Positions 9,398 through 18,518 of a DNA stretch of 64,000 nucleotides are shown here, in pieces (the stretch's first letter is position 1; each line of letters starts with the position of its first letter). The translations under genes were made by a program, and so were the position numbers. Below the pieces are notes generated by a model that had not been told where the DNA came from, searched no databases, and worked only from the letters and a program-made list of their open reading frames with translations. Source of the DNA: Synechococcus sp. KORDI-52 (GTDB lineage Bacteria > Cyanobacteriota > Cyanobacteriia > PCC-6307 > Cyanobiaceae); contig NZ_CP006271.1 in the NCBI RefSeq assembly GCF_000737595.1, positions 2,480,001 to 2,544,000 of the forward strand, written 5' to 3'.

Positions 9398-10969
9398 ATG
9401 CCCGACATGGGTGCTTTTCTTCTCGCCACCCAGGCCATGGCTGCCCCTGGTGAGCTGCTGAATCTCTCTCTCAACGCCTCCGCCGTCCTGCCCGAAGCTG
9501 CAGTGCTGCTGGCGATGATCGCCACCCTCCTGGTGGACCTGGCCGGCGAAAAGGTCGCCACACGCTGGGTGCCGCCGATTTGCTACGTCGGCCTGGGGAC
9601 CTCTCTGGTGCTGCTGGCCCTGCAGTGGAACGCCCCCCTGGAACCCTCGTTTCTCGGAGCCTTCCTCGCCGACAACCTGGCGGTGGCCTTCCGGGCTGTG
9701 ATCGCCCTGTCCACGCTTTTGTCGCTGCTGATCAGCTGGCGTTACGCCGAGAAGAGCGGCACACCTGTTGGCGAGTATGCCGCCATCCTTCTCGCCGCCA
9801 CCCTCGGCGCCATGCTCCTTTGCGGGGCAACGGACCTGGTGAGTGTGTTCATCTCGCTGGAAACGCTCTCTGTCGCAAGTTATTTGCTGTCGGGCTACAT
9901 GAAGCGGGACGCCCGCAGTTCCGAAGCAGCTCTCAAATATCTGCTTGTGGGTTCGGCAGCCGCTGCTGTTTTCCTCTACGGCTCCTCCCTGCTGTATGGC
10001 CTGAGCGGCAGCACCAGCCTCGACACCATCGGCCTGGCTCTACAGACCAGCACCACACCCCTGGCCGCTTTGGCCCTGGTGTTCGTCTTGGCCACAGTTG
10101 CCTTCAAGATCGCAGCCGTTCCCTTCCACCAGTGGACGCCTGACGTCTACGAAGGCTCACCAACGCCTGTGGTGGCGTTCCTTTCCGTGGGTTCCAAAGC
10201 AGCCGGATTCGCCCTGGCCCTTCGCATCCTGGTGGGTTGCTTTGGTGCCTTCGACGATCAATGGAAATTGCTCTTCACCGTTCTGGCGGTGTTGAGCATG
10301 ACCCTGGGCAACGTTGTTGCCCTCGCCCAGACCTCGATGAAGCGAATGCTGGCCTACAGCTCGATCGGCCAGGCCGGCTTTGTGATGATCGGCATGGTCT
10401 GCGGCACCGAAGACGGTTTCGCGGCCATGGTTCTGTACATGGCGGCCTACCTGTTCATGAACCTGGGGGCCTTCGCATGCATCATCCTCTTCTCGATCCG
10501 CACGGGAAGCGATCGAATTTCTGATTACGCGGGCCTTTACCAGAAGGATCCCCTTATCACCCTCGGCCTGAGTCTTTGCCTGCTTTCTCTGGGCGGCATT
10601 CCGCCAATGCTGGGTTTCTTTGGAAAGATCTATCTTTTCTTTGCCGGTTGGGCCAATCACCAGTACTTGCTTGTGGTGGTTGGCCTGGTCACCTCAGTGG
10701 TGTCGATCTACTACTACATCTCTGTCATCAAGATGATGGTGGTCAAGGAGCCCCAGGAAGCCTCAGATGTCGTCAAGGCCTACCCGGATGTCAGTTGGTC
10801 GTTGATGGGCATGCAACCCCTGCGTGTGGCTCTGATCGGTTGTGTGGCGATCACCGCCGTTGGAGGCATTCTCTCCAACCCTTTGTTCCAGTGGGCCAAC
10901 ACAGCCGTTGCAGGAACACCACTGCTGCAACAGGCCATCGCACTGACGAGCATGAAAGGCCTTGGTTGA
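9398..10969 (+). CDS. ndhB: NAD(P)H-quinone oxidoreductase subunit 2 (NdhB)
   Basis: NdhB is a proton-pumping membrane subunit of the NDH-1 complex, acting in respiration, cyclic electron flow and CO2 uptake. The 523 aa protein has about 14 membrane helices, the conserved Lys-containing helix ([22 protein letters not shown]) and [12 protein letters not shown] chose ATG 9398 (MPDMG), as in related marine strains; the open frame begins 60 bases earlier. The 111-base gap to topA must hold both promoters. The 3' end overlaps the ATPase gene by eight bases. Confidence 0.95.
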   Translation: MPDMGAFLLATQAMAAPGELLNLSLNASAVLPEAAVLLAMIATLLVDLAGEKVATRWVPPICYVGLGTSLVLLALQWNAPLEPSFLGAFLADNLAVAFRAVIALSTLLSLLISWRYAEKSGTPVGEYAAILLAATLGAMLLCGATDLVSVFISLETLSVASYLLSGYMKRDARSSEAALKYLLVGSAAAAVFLYGSSLLYGLSGSTSLDTIGLALQTSTTPLAALALVFVLATVAFKIAAVPFHQWTPDVYEGSPTPVVAFLSVGSKAAGFALALRILVGCFGAFDDQWKLLFTVLAVLSMTLGNVVALAQTSMKRMLAYSSIGQAGFVMIGMVCGTEDGFAAMVLYMAAYLFMNLGAFACIILFSIRTGSDRISDYAGLYQKDPLITLGLSLCLLSLGGIPPMLGFFGKIYLFFAGWANHQYLLVVVGLVTSVVSIYYYISVIKMMVVKEPQEASDVVKAYPDVSWSLMGMQPLRVALIGCVAITAVGGILSNPLFQWANTAVAGTPLLQQAIALTSMKGLG

Positions 10970-11657
10970 GACATCCCACGCAGCTGTTGCCGAACTGCGT
11001 GGGATCAGCAAGGTCTATGGTTCAGGAGATCTTGAAGTCAAGGCCCTTGATCAGTTGAACCTCACCGTCCGGGAGGGTGATTACCTGGCAGTCATGGGTG
11101 CCAGCGGCTCCGGCAAGAGCACAGCGATGAACATCCTTGGTTGCCTGGACCGGCCCACAAGTGGGACCTACCGGCTGAACGACATGGCCGTTGAACAGTT
11201 AGATGACGATGCATTAGCCGACGTTCGAAACGGCTCACTCGGATTTGTCTTTCAGCAGTTCCATCTGCTCGGCCACGCCAGCGCCATGGAGAACGTGATG
11301 CTCCCCATGATCTATGCGGGCGTGCCCAAGAGCGAACGGATCGAGCGAGCCCAAGCTGCACTGAGCAGGGTTGGCCTGGCAAAGCGTCTGGAGAGCAAAC
11401 CCAACCAGCTTTCAGGCGGACAGCAACAGCGGGTGGCCATTGCCAGAGCCATCATCAATCGCCCCAGTCTGTTGTTGGCAGACGAACCCACAGGCGCTCT
11501 GGATTCGAGCACCACCGCCGAAGTGCTTGAACTGTTTGACGAACTGCACCAGCAGGGAATCACCCTCGTCATGGTGACCCATGAAGACGATGTAGCGGCC
11601 CGTGCACAGCGGATTGTGCGGTTCGAGGACGGACGAGTGCTCACGCCAAGGCCATAA
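10962..11657 (+). CDS. ABC transporter ATP-binding protein, LolD/MacB type, orphan
   Basis: The 231 aa ATPase has Walker A (GASGSGKST), the Q-loop ([17 protein letters not shown]), signature LSGGQQQR and Walker B ([12 protein letters not shown]), and fits the MacB/LolD/DevA subgroup that works with FtsX-like permeases. The only start ahead of the conserved domain is TTG 10962, overlapping the ndhB stop; the next in-frame Met is inside the nucleotide-binding fold. No permease gene lies next to it, so its partner must be elsewhere. Confidence 0.87.
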   Translation: MVETSHAAVAELRGISKVYGSGDLEVKALDQLNLTVREGDYLAVMGASGSGKSTAMNILGCLDRPTSGTYRLNDMAVEQLDDDALADVRNGSLGFVFQQFHLLGHASAMENVMLPMIYAGVPKSERIERAQAALSRVGLAKRLESKPNQLSGGQQQRVAIARAIINRPSLLLADEPTGALDSSTTAEVLELFDELHQQGITLVMVTHEDDVAARAQRIVRFEDGRVLTPRP

Positions 11658-11678
11658 TGAAACCATCGGGTCGATGTG

Positions 11679-12068
11679 ATGGAACAGACGGGGCAGACGC
11701 TTCAGATCGCAGTCGTGGAAGACGATCCACGCATTCAACAATTGATCACTGCCGAAATTACAGATGAGGGGCATAACTGCGTGAGCTTCGGATCTGCCGA
11801 AGATTTTCTGGATGCAGCAGAGTCAAACCAGTTTGATCTCGTGCTGCTGGATGTGATGTTGCCGGGCATGGACGGCTTGGCTTGTCTCAAAAAACTGCAA
11901 CTGAAACCTGAGCCCACCTCCCGTTTGAGAGTTGTGATCGTGACAGCTCTCAATGATGCCGAGAAGCGACAAGAAGCGTTGTCCAATGGTGCTGAGGCCT
12001 ACATACTCAAGCCCGATCTGTTCGAACAACTGCCGCATCTGCTCCAGTGGACGCCTCCAATGGACTGA
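11679..12068 (+). CDS. Stand-alone response regulator receiver (REC) protein
   Basis: The 129 aa protein is a single REC domain with the acidic pair EDD (residues 14-16), phosphoacceptor Asp58 in VLLDVMLPG, the Thr in VIVTALN and Lys in YILKPD. There is no output domain, so it probably passes phosphate on or acts by protein contact. A GTG three bases earlier (11676) is an alternative start. Its last 62 bases overlap the 3' end of the convergent histidine kinase gene, and the kinase is a plausible partner. Confidence 0.87.
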   Translation: MEQTGQTLQIAVVEDDPRIQQLITAEITDEGHNCVSFGSAEDFLDAAESNQFDLVLLDVMLPGMDGLACLKKLQLKPEPTSRLRVVIVTALNDAEKRQEALSNGAEAYILKPDLFEQLPHLLQWTPPMD

Positions 12069-13200
12069 TTCTTATCTTTAACCGAACAATGGTTGTCGTT
12101 CCTTCCGAGAAGCGATCTTGATGCAAACTCAGTTGTCCTCCACACCCCTTCACAAGCTCCTGAGCCAGGGAGAGACCTAACCCAGATCCTTCGGACCTGT
12201 GGCCATCCCGGTGAAGCTTGCCGCTAAAAAAGGGTGACAACCACAACTCCAGATCCTCCGGGTCTACTGGGGGTTCAAAGCTCTGACTGGCCAAGTCCAG
12301 AACGAAGTAATCGAGACCATCATTTCCAACGAGGCTGAGCTGGATCGGCATGGTTCGATCGCCGTGATAGCAAGCGTTGTCGAGCAACTGATCCAGGGTG
12401 AGCACCAAGGCCCTTGGATCGACTTGCACCACCACATCGTCTCCGCGTTCCAGGAACTTCACCTCAAGAGTTGGAACCATCTCTCTCGAGCTGTGATACC
12501 AACGCCGGAGCAAAGGCCCCAAGCAGTGATCGCCACAGGCGAGAACATCTTGCTCGACCTCCAGGCGCGTGATGAGAGAGAGGTTGCTCAACAACTTTTG
12601 AATCCGCGACATCTCCTCTCGGGCCATCGTGAGCCTTGAGCTGACTGCTTTCGAGAGGCTCTTCACCCGTGCCATCCGCTGAAGATTCCCTGAGACGATC
12701 GCCAAAGGAGTGCGCAGCTCATGGGTTAGATCGGTCATGAAACGCTGCTGCTGAACCAAAGCCCGTTCTTCAGGGCTGAGATCACGCAATGTCACCAACA
12801 CAAAAGGTGAACGAATCAACTCAACTGGCCGCCAACGCAACAGGTGCACCAGTGATGCTTCCCGATCCGAAACCAGCACCTCACAGCGACATTCTCCAGC
12901 CGTCCGAGGCAGTGGCGTTTGATCATCCAACAGCTGGAGAGCCGCTTTCGCGGAAGCACCCAATGGGATCAGCTTGAGAACATCCGCCAGATTTTGATTC
13001 AAAACCTGTATCGGAACTCCACTGACGAACAGCTCTGCAGAAGCTTGATTGGCCCAATGGATTTTCCTGTGCTCATCAATGATGACCATCGCTTCACTGG
13101 CCGCATCGAAAGCGACCTGAAGCATGCCCATGGACTGCCGCAACTGTGCGATCAGTTGGCTATCCGCCGAGGGGGATGAATTTGAGGCTGGAATGTTCAC
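12007..13200 (-). CDS. PAS-domain sensor histidine kinase
   Basis: The 397 aa protein has an N-terminal PAS domain (residues about 25-140; EAMVIIDEHRKIHWANQ), a HisKA domain with His160 in LTHELRTPL, and a HATPase domain with the N box (LLDNACYHGD) and G box (GSGLGLSLAQEL). There is no signal peptide or membrane helix, so it is a soluble sensor. The start is GTG 13200. It lies 15 bases after the lone PAS protein gene on the same strand, and tail to tail with the REC gene. Confidence 0.9.
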   Translation of the reverse strand: MNIPASNSSPSADSQLIAQLRQSMGMLQVAFDAASEAMVIIDEHRKIHWANQASAELFVSGVPIQVLNQNLADVLKLIPLGASAKAALQLLDDQTPLPRTAGECRCEVLVSDREASLVHLLRWRPVELIRSPFVLVTLRDLSPEERALVQQQRFMTDLTHELRTPLAIVSGNLQRMARVKSLSKAVSSRLTMAREEMSRIQKLLSNLSLITRLEVEQDVLACGDHCLGPLLRRWYHSSREMVPTLEVKFLERGDDVVVQVDPRALVLTLDQLLDNACYHGDRTMPIQLSLVGNDGLDYFVLDLASQSFEPPVDPEDLELWLSPFFSGKLHRDGHRSEGSGLGLSLAQELVKGCGGQLSLHQDRFSEGTTTIVRLKIRISPLEASTGADAAVVRTDRA

Positions 13201-13215
13201 CGCAAGGCCCCCTGC

Positions 13216-13599
13216 TCAGCTTGACGCAAGCAGGGGTCTGAGGGTTGCAGCAAACGACCAGTTGCCATCATCGTGCTTCTCAGCAACGATGAAATGTTCA
13301 CTTTCAATAGCAGTCCCGTTGGAGCAAAAAGTTGCGAGTTTCAACGGGTGATTTAGAACTTTAGAAATCTCCGTCAGTTGAAATCGAGCAAACCCTGCAT
13401 GGTGGGAGTCGCGAAAACTTGGAGGCAGAATCAATCCAAGTGACTGACCAATCAGCGCCTCCTCTGTCCAGCCATAAACCTCTTGAAACCGGCCGTTGAT
13501 TTCTTTGACAATTCCCGATGCATCGGCGCGAACAAACGGGAGGTTCTCCTGCTCGCGCAGAGCATTGATGCGATCCTCTGTCCAGCCGGAGTCAACCAT
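13216..13599 (-). CDS. Single PAS domain protein
   Basis: The 127 aa protein is essentially one PAS domain: LPFVRADASGIVKEINGRFQ at residues 20-39, GWTEEALIGQSL, and a PAC-like end (LATFCSNG, ESEHFIVAEKHDDGNW). It has no catalytic or DNA-binding domain. Placed directly upstream of the PAS histidine kinase, it may supply a sensory or modulating subunit; that is inference. The ligand cannot be read from the sequence, and the typical heme or flavin residues are not evident. Confidence 0.8.
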   Translation of the reverse strand: MVDSGWTEDRINALREQENLPFVRADASGIVKEINGRFQEVYGWTEEALIGQSLGLILPPSFRDSHHAGFARFQLTEISKVLNHPLKLATFCSNGTAIESEHFIVAEKHDDGNWSFAATLRPLLASS

Positions 13600-13685
13600 T
13601 ACAGTGATACCAAAGATTGCAATGCAAGAGTCATAGTGGTGTTATGGCGTTGACGCCTTAGAATGTAACTAGGTTATCAAGTCGG
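13600..13685. promoter_or_regulatory. Divergent intergenic region between PAS/kinase operon and OmpR-type regulator
   Basis: This 86-base gap must carry the promoters of both divergent units. It contains an imperfect palindrome, GGCGTTGACGCC, near 13645, which could be an operator for the regulator at 13686. No clear sigma-70 promoter pair could be assigned. Confidence 0.4.
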
Positions 13686-14414
13686 ATGTCTCTGGAACCC
13701 CAGCCCCGTCTGCGTGTCCTTGTGGTTGATGACGAAGCCAAACTAACTGAGCTACTGAAATTAGAACTTGAAGTTGAGGGGTATGACGTTGACATTTCCA
13801 GTGACGGAGCTAGCGGCCTGATCCGCAGCCGATCAGAGCCCGCCCCAGACTTGATCGTGCTCGATTGGAACTTGCCGGATTTCAACGGCCTCGACATCTG
13901 TCAGCGAATCCGAGCCGGGGGGAGCACCACACCCATCTTGATGCTGACGGGGAATGATGAGATCACAGATCGAGTCAAAGCCCTTGATGCTGGTGTTGAT
14001 GATTATCTGCTCAAGCCCTTTTCAATCGACGAATTGATGGCACGACTTCGTGCCATGCATCGCCGCTCCGAAACATCCTCAGGCTTCAGTGAACAATCAG
14101 ACGTCAAGGACCTTCTCGAGGTCTCGGATCTGAAAATGAACACCGTGACCCGGGATGTGAGTCGTGGGGATCGGGCCATCCGGCTCTCGGTCAAGGAATA
14201 CAACCTGCTCAATTTCCTGATGCGCAGTGCTGGAAGAGTCTTGGAACGTCAGGAAATTATGAAGGGAGTCTGGGGAGAAGATTTTTATGGTGACGACAAC
14301 CTCCTCGACGTGTACATTCGTTACCTGCGACAGAAAGTGGATACAAAAGATGCACCGCCACTCATCCATACTGTCCGCGGTGTTGGATTCATATTGAGGG
14401 AAGAATCAAACTGA
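13686..14414 (+). CDS. OmpR/PhoB-family response regulator
   Basis: The 242 aa protein has an N-terminal REC domain (VVDDE at residues 13-17, phosphoacceptor Asp60, LMLTGND, LLKPF) and a C-terminal winged helix (LSVKEYNLLNFLM, VWGEDFYGDDN, YIRYLRQKVD, IHTVRGVGFIL). It is a two-component transcription factor of the group containing RpaB/NblR-like cyanobacterial regulators, but I do not assign an ortholog. Its position, divergent from the PAS and kinase genes, makes those its likely partners. It ends 10 bases from the convergent peptidase gene. Confidence 0.92.
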   Translation: MSLEPQPRLRVLVVDDEAKLTELLKLELEVEGYDVDISSDGASGLIRSRSEPAPDLIVLDWNLPDFNGLDICQRIRAGGSTTPILMLTGNDEITDRVKALDAGVDDYLLKPFSIDELMARLRAMHRRSETSSGFSEQSDVKDLLEVSDLKMNTVTRDVSRGDRAIRLSVKEYNLLNFLMRSAGRVLERQEIMKGVWGEDFYGDDNLLDVYIRYLRQKVDTKDAPPLIHTVRGVGFILREESN

Positions 14415-14424
14415 CGGATCTGCA

Positions 14425-15318
14425 CTAATCAAGCTGTTTCCGCTCCAGACTCTGCAACACCTGGCCAAGGAGCACTGAGACAGGATCAGTTTCTATGTCC
14501 AAGACAGAAGATGGATCCAGATCGTCGGGATCAATGGCTTGCCATCTATCTTGAGATGGTGTACGTAATTCAAAATGAAGGTGGGGCCCCGTGCTGAGAC
14601 CTGTGCTGCCGACGCGTCCAATCACTTCTCCCTGGCGCACATGCTGGCCCTGGCGCACATAGATCTCTGAAAGATGGCCATAGAGAGTGCGCCGAACTGG
14701 ATCAGCATGCTCCAATTCGACGGCTACGCCATAGCCGCCCGCGAGGCCACTCGTTAAGACCTGTCCCGAGAGAGCAGCCACCACTGGAGTCCCCTCAGGA
14801 GCTGCAAAATCCCGTCCTGCATGCATCAGCCAGCTCCCCAGGATTGGATGCAGACGCCAACCAAACCCACTACTCGTGACGGCCTCACCAGCAACAGGGA
14901 AGAGCAGGCGACGGTCGCCGTTTCCTGGGCTTGGCAGAGGACGCGGCGTTACGGCAAAAACGGATTCCAATTGGAAGGTGCCACCATCACGAGCGAGAAG
15001 CGCTGACACGGGAACACGCAACGGTTGGCGGGAGGGGATCATGCGGACACGGGCCGGAGCGGGTACCCCAGGCGAACGCCTCGCCACACCGGAGGTGCAA
15101 TCCCGACGGGACAGAGCACCACTGCGACAGGCCTCCTCAAAACGGCGCCGGCCCATGGGAACCGCCGAACCACCGCCCTGGAGAAGCCTGCGCTCCTGAG
15201 GTGTGATCACCCGTTGGCGTTCCAGAGCATCGAGAGACTGATCAAAACTTCTCGCTTCCACTGGTGGCGCCAGCATCCAAATCAACGCGAACCAGCTGAG
15301 CACCGGATGAAAAGCCAC
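14425..15318 (-). CDS. Secreted M23 family (LytM-type) metallopeptidase
   Basis: The 297 aa protein has an N-terminal signal peptide (to about residue 22, ending VEARS) and a C-terminal peptidase M23 domain. Zinc ligands are visible in HAGRDFA (HxxxD) and in HLHFEL (HxH), so it should be a catalytically active peptidoglycan endopeptidase acting in the periplasm. The middle segment is Arg-rich and unfamiliar. The start is GTG 15318. It is the last gene of a minus-strand run beginning at vipp1. Confidence 0.87.
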   Translation of the reverse strand: MAFHPVLSWFALIWMLAPPVEARSFDQSLDALERQRVITPQERRLLQGGGSAVPMGRRRFEEACRSGALSRRDCTSGVARRSPGVPAPARVRMIPSRQPLRVPVSALLARDGGTFQLESVFAVTPRPLPSPGNGDRRLLFPVAGEAVTSSGFGWRLHPILGSWLMHAGRDFAAPEGTPVVAALSGQVLTSGLAGGYGVAVELEHADPVRRTLYGHLSEIYVRQGQHVRQGEVIGRVGSTGLSTGPHLHFELRTPSQDRWQAIDPDDLDPSSVLDIETDPVSVLLGQVLQSLERKQLD

Positions 15319-15348
15319 CTAACAAAATCCTATGGAGGATGTCGCTAC

Positions 15349-16074
15349 TCAAGGCCAACGTCGCCAACGTTCAGTCATTGAACCCTGACGCAAGCGAAGC
15401 GCACCATCGTCCTCGAGACCGGAAATTTGCCAGATCTGACCATTCTCCGGATGAACGAGCTGATTGGACCAAAGCCGATCCCGAACACCATCAAGACACC
15501 AGCTCCCATCACCTCCAACGCGGTAACAGTGATCCAAGGCAAGCAGGACCTCCGCCGTCCAATGGATCGGATCGGCAGCCTGCTGCCCTTCAAGCCTGCG
15601 CAGGGCAATGCCCTCGGCAGGGACAGGATTCCGCACATTCAGGCCCAGGCCGACGCGCAGCAAACGCAGCTGGGAGCCCCGCTGCACCACCCCAGGCAGA
15701 AGGCCAGCCAATTTACGGCCGTTCACGAGCAGGTCATTGGGCCATTTGATCTGAACCGCAAGGCCCCGCTGCTCAAGCCGTTGCACCACCGAAAGGGCCA
15801 GCGCCAAGCCGAGCAAGCCGGCCTGAGCGGACCGATGGCTCCGCCAGGGCAATGCAGCACTGATCCAGACACCACCCGGCGGAGACACCCAGGCGCGCCC
15901 CCATTGGCCGACTCCCCGGCGCTGGTGGGTGGCAATCAAGGCACGAGGCCCCGTCAACGAGGGCTGATCGCGCAACCAGGTCCCCAGCAGCTCCTCCGTG
16001 CTGCTGCACACAGGCATGCAACGGATGGTCCAGGGGCGTGACGAGGCACCAGCGAGGCGGCGATACGTCGCCAT
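15349..16074 (-). CDS. birA: Biotin-[acetyl-CoA-carboxylase] ligase
   Basis: BirA attaches biotin to the carrier protein of acetyl-CoA carboxylase. The core motif is present as THQRRGVGQWGRAW followed by SPPGGVWISAALPW, then IKWPNDLLVNGRKLAGLLP with the catalytic Lys. Only the catalytic domain is present and there is no DNA-binding domain, so it is a group I ligase. The frame is open to 16140; I prefer ATG 16074, though ATG 16116 is possible. The longest version would overlap the aminotransferase gene by 17 bases. Confidence 0.85.
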   Translation of the reverse strand: MATYRRLAGASSRPWTIRCMPVCSSTEELLGTWLRDQPSLTGPRALIATHQRRGVGQWGRAWVSPPGGVWISAALPWRSHRSAQAGLLGLALALSVVQRLEQRGLAVQIKWPNDLLVNGRKLAGLLPGVVQRGSQLRLLRVGLGLNVRNPVPAEGIALRRLEGQQAADPIHWTAEVLLALDHCYRVGGDGSWCLDGVRDRLWSNQLVHPENGQIWQISGLEDDGALRLRQGSMTERWRRWP

Positions 16075-16123
16075 CAACCGACCACCACCATGGTGAGGGC
16101 GTCGAAATCGCAGCATCCGTGGA

Positions 16124-17314
16124 TCAGTCATCCATCGCATCCGCGAGACGCGATGCAGCGTTCACCAATTCATGCACCGGCCGCATCAGCGCCATGCGTA
16201 ACCACTGACGACCGCCGCCACCGAAACCAGAGCCAGGGGTCAAGGCGACACCACTGCGCTGAAGCAGTTCCCTGGCGGCATCTTCATCACTCCAACCCCG
16301 ACGATGGGCCGCATCAGGCAAGGGGAACCAGAGGTACATCGCCATCTCTGGACAGGGGACCGACCAACCGCGAGCCCTGAGGGTCTCGACCACACGATCC
16401 CGTCGTTCGCGATAGGTCGGATGCAGTTGCCGCGGCCAATCGGGAAAGCGTTGCAAGGCCTGAATCGCCCCCTGCTGCAGGGCCAGGCTCTGATTGAAAT
16501 CGATGACGGCCTTGGCGCGACGCAGTGCGGCAATCAGTGGTGCAGCACCAACCGCGAAACCGAGTCTGAATCCCCCAAGGCACCAGCCCTTCGAAAGAGA
16601 GAAGAATTCAATGCCGCACTCCCTCCAGTTCGGAGCCTGCAAAAGCGAGGGAGGCTCTCCATCCAGGGCGAGATCCACATAGGGATTGTCGTGAGCGATC
16701 ACCACGTCGTGCCGAGCCGCCATCGCCATGATGCGATTGAGATCCTCCTGATCCCCCACCCGAGCTGAAGGGTTGTGGGGATACCCCAGAACGAATAGCT
16801 TCAATTGCTCCCAAAGCTGGGGGCTGATGGTCGTCAGATCCGGCCGCCAGTCGTTTTCAGGGGAGAGGGCCAGGGCCTTGGTCCGGGCTCCCGCCAGGTG
16901 CAATCCACCGGTATGGGACGGATAACAAGGGTCCAGATGCAAGGCAGCGTCACCGGGATCCAGCACCGTCAGCGGCAGATGGGCGGTTCCTTCCTGGGAT
17001 CCGACCAACAACTGGACCTCATCATCAGGATCCACCGCAACGTCGAAGCGATGGCGACACCAGTCCGCGACGGCGGCATGGAAAGGCCTCAGTCCAGCTT
17101 GCAGGCAATAGGAAGAGCTGCTGGACTCCATGAGCGCTGAGGCCATGGTGTCCAACAACGCCTTGGGCGGCCGAAGATCAGACGATCCGATGGAGAGATC
17201 CACCAGATCCGGACGTGCCGAAGAGGACGCCTCGAGCCGATAAGCGTGCTTGGCAGCATCAACCCGGGCAAAAACAGCATTGCCCAGAGAGGCGAGCCGC
17301 TTAGAGGTTGGCAT
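16124..17314 (-). CDS. PLP-dependent aminotransferase, class I/II
   Basis: The 396 aa enzyme has the fold type I layout: DLSIGSSDLRPP near the N-terminus, GYPHNPSA, HDNPYVDL and the Schiff-base Lys in FFSLSKGWCLGGFRLGF. It resembles the aspartate/LL-diaminopimelate aminotransferase group, but the substrate cannot be settled from sequence. ATG 17314 is chosen because it gives the usual N-terminus (SKRLASLGNAVF) and overlaps the trxA stop by only 14 bases. Confidence 0.82.
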   Translation of the reverse strand: MPTSKRLASLGNAVFARVDAAKHAYRLEASSSARPDLVDLSIGSSDLRPPKALLDTMASALMESSSSSYCLQAGLRPFHAAVADWCRHRFDVAVDPDDEVQLLVGSQEGTAHLPLTVLDPGDAALHLDPCYPSHTGGLHLAGARTKALALSPENDWRPDLTTISPQLWEQLKLFVLGYPHNPSARVGDQEDLNRIMAMAARHDVVIAHDNPYVDLALDGEPPSLLQAPNWRECGIEFFSLSKGWCLGGFRLGFAVGAAPLIAALRRAKAVIDFNQSLALQQGAIQALQRFPDWPRQLHPTYRERRDRVVETLRARGWSVPCPEMAMYLWFPLPDAAHRRGWSDEDAARELLQRSGVALTPGSGFGGGGRQWLRMALMRPVHELVNAASRLADAMDD

Positions 17315-17636
17315 CCAAGAACGACTGCAGCTGCGCCTTGGCGATGGCACCTTCATGCCGCGCCACCACATCACCATTGCGGAAGAGGATCAGCGTTGGA
17401 ATGCCCTGCACCTGATAAGCGTCACGGGTCTGGGGATTGGCATCCACCTCGATTTTCCCAACGCTGAGGCGATCGCCGTAATCGCTCGCCACCCAATCCA
17501 TTAACGGGGCGATCAGTCTGCAGGGGCCACACCACGCAGCCCAGAAATCGACAAGGACCGTGCCGGAAGCCTTGAGGACTTCATGTTCAAAACCAGCGTC
17601 GGTGAAATCGGCAACAGCTCCAGCCAAGGCACTCAA
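17301..17636 (-). CDS. trxA: Thioredoxin
   Basis: The 111 aa protein is a classical thioredoxin with active site WCGPC (Cys36, Cys39), VDFWAAWCGPCR, the cis-Pro motif QGIPTLILF and a C-terminal helix. It reduces protein disulfides in the cytoplasm and could serve photosynthetic redox control. The start is TTG 17636; no ATG precedes the fold. It overlaps the downstream aminotransferase gene and lies 47 bases after vipp1. Confidence 0.92.
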   Translation of the reverse strand: MSALAGAVADFTDAGFEHEVLKASGTVLVDFWAAWCGPCRLIAPLMDWVASDYGDRLSVGKIEVDANPQTRDAYQVQGIPTLILFRNGDVVARHEGAIAKAQLQSFLDANL

Positions 17637-17683
17637 ATGACTGACCCGATCCTATGGAAAGCCGGGTGACGTTCTCGGGTCGA

Positions 17684-18454
17684 TCAGAGCTTGTCGATGG
17701 ATCGCTTCAAATCTTCCAGATCAGCATCCACCTCTTCCACCTGCACCGGCTTCACAGCCTCAGCTGCATCGGATGGAGGCAGAGCAACCGCTTCAGGACC
17801 GCCCTTCAACTGAGCCCGCAAAGCTTCGAGATCGTCATCGACACCACCGCTTTCAAGCGCTGCGAACTGGCTCTCCAGGTCGGATCCGGCCAGCTCAGCC
17901 GCCGCCTGGCCGGTGGCTTCCAGGGCCTCCACCTTGTCCTCCATCCGCTCAAAAGCCGCCATGGCCGAATCGGTGCCGATGTTGCCGACAGCGCTCTGCA
18001 GCTGTTGCTGAGCCTTGGCGGCCTGGGCCCGGGCCTTGAGCATGTCCTTTTTGGTCTTGGCCTCAGCGATTTTTCCTTCGAGGGCAACCAGACTTTTCTT
18101 GAGCGATTCGACCTGCCCTGACTGGGCCAGCACCTGAGCCGTCAATGAAGATGCCGTCTCCTGAAATGTTTTTCGACGGGTCAGGGCTTCCCGCGCTAGG
18201 GATTCCTCTCCTTTTTTCAGGGCCAGTTCGGCCCGCTCGTACCAGGTTTTCGATTGGGCCGCTGCCTGGTCAGCCTGATTCGAGAGGCGCTTCTGGCTTG
18301 CGATCGCAAGAGCCACGGCCTGACGCAACTTGACCAGATCCGCCTGCATGTCCGCAACGGACTGATCGAGGATTTTGGCGGGATCCTCCATGCTGCTGAC
18401 GGCAGCATTGGCGTTGGCGCGCACCAGCCTGCTCAGCCGATCAAAGAAACCCAT
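17684..18454 (-). CDS. vipp1: Vipp1/IM30 (PspA family) thylakoid membrane protein
   Basis: The 256 aa protein is almost all helix and coiled coil, starting with the family N-terminus MGFFDRLSRLVRAN and containing MEDPAKILDQSV. It is about 30 residues longer than bacterial PspA and ends with an extra helix (ADLEDLKRSIDKL), the feature that separates Vipp1 from PspA. Vipp1 forms ring or rod assemblies that protect and build thylakoid membranes. It is the first gene of a minus-strand run and is divergent from the DciA-like gene. Confidence 0.92.
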   Translation of the reverse strand: MGFFDRLSRLVRANANAAVSSMEDPAKILDQSVADMQADLVKLRQAVALAIASQKRLSNQADQAAAQSKTWYERAELALKKGEESLAREALTRRKTFQETASSLTAQVLAQSGQVESLKKSLVALEGKIAEAKTKKDMLKARAQAAKAQQQLQSAVGNIGTDSAMAAFERMEDKVEALEATGQAAAELAGSDLESQFAALESGGVDDDLEALRAQLKGGPEAVALPPSDAAEAVKPVQVEEVDADLEDLKRSIDKL

Positions 18455-18518
18455 GGCTTGGCCTCAGACGCGTTGAGATTAGCGAGGTTTCTGCAAAGGT
18501 TCTGCCTAGGATCGTTCC

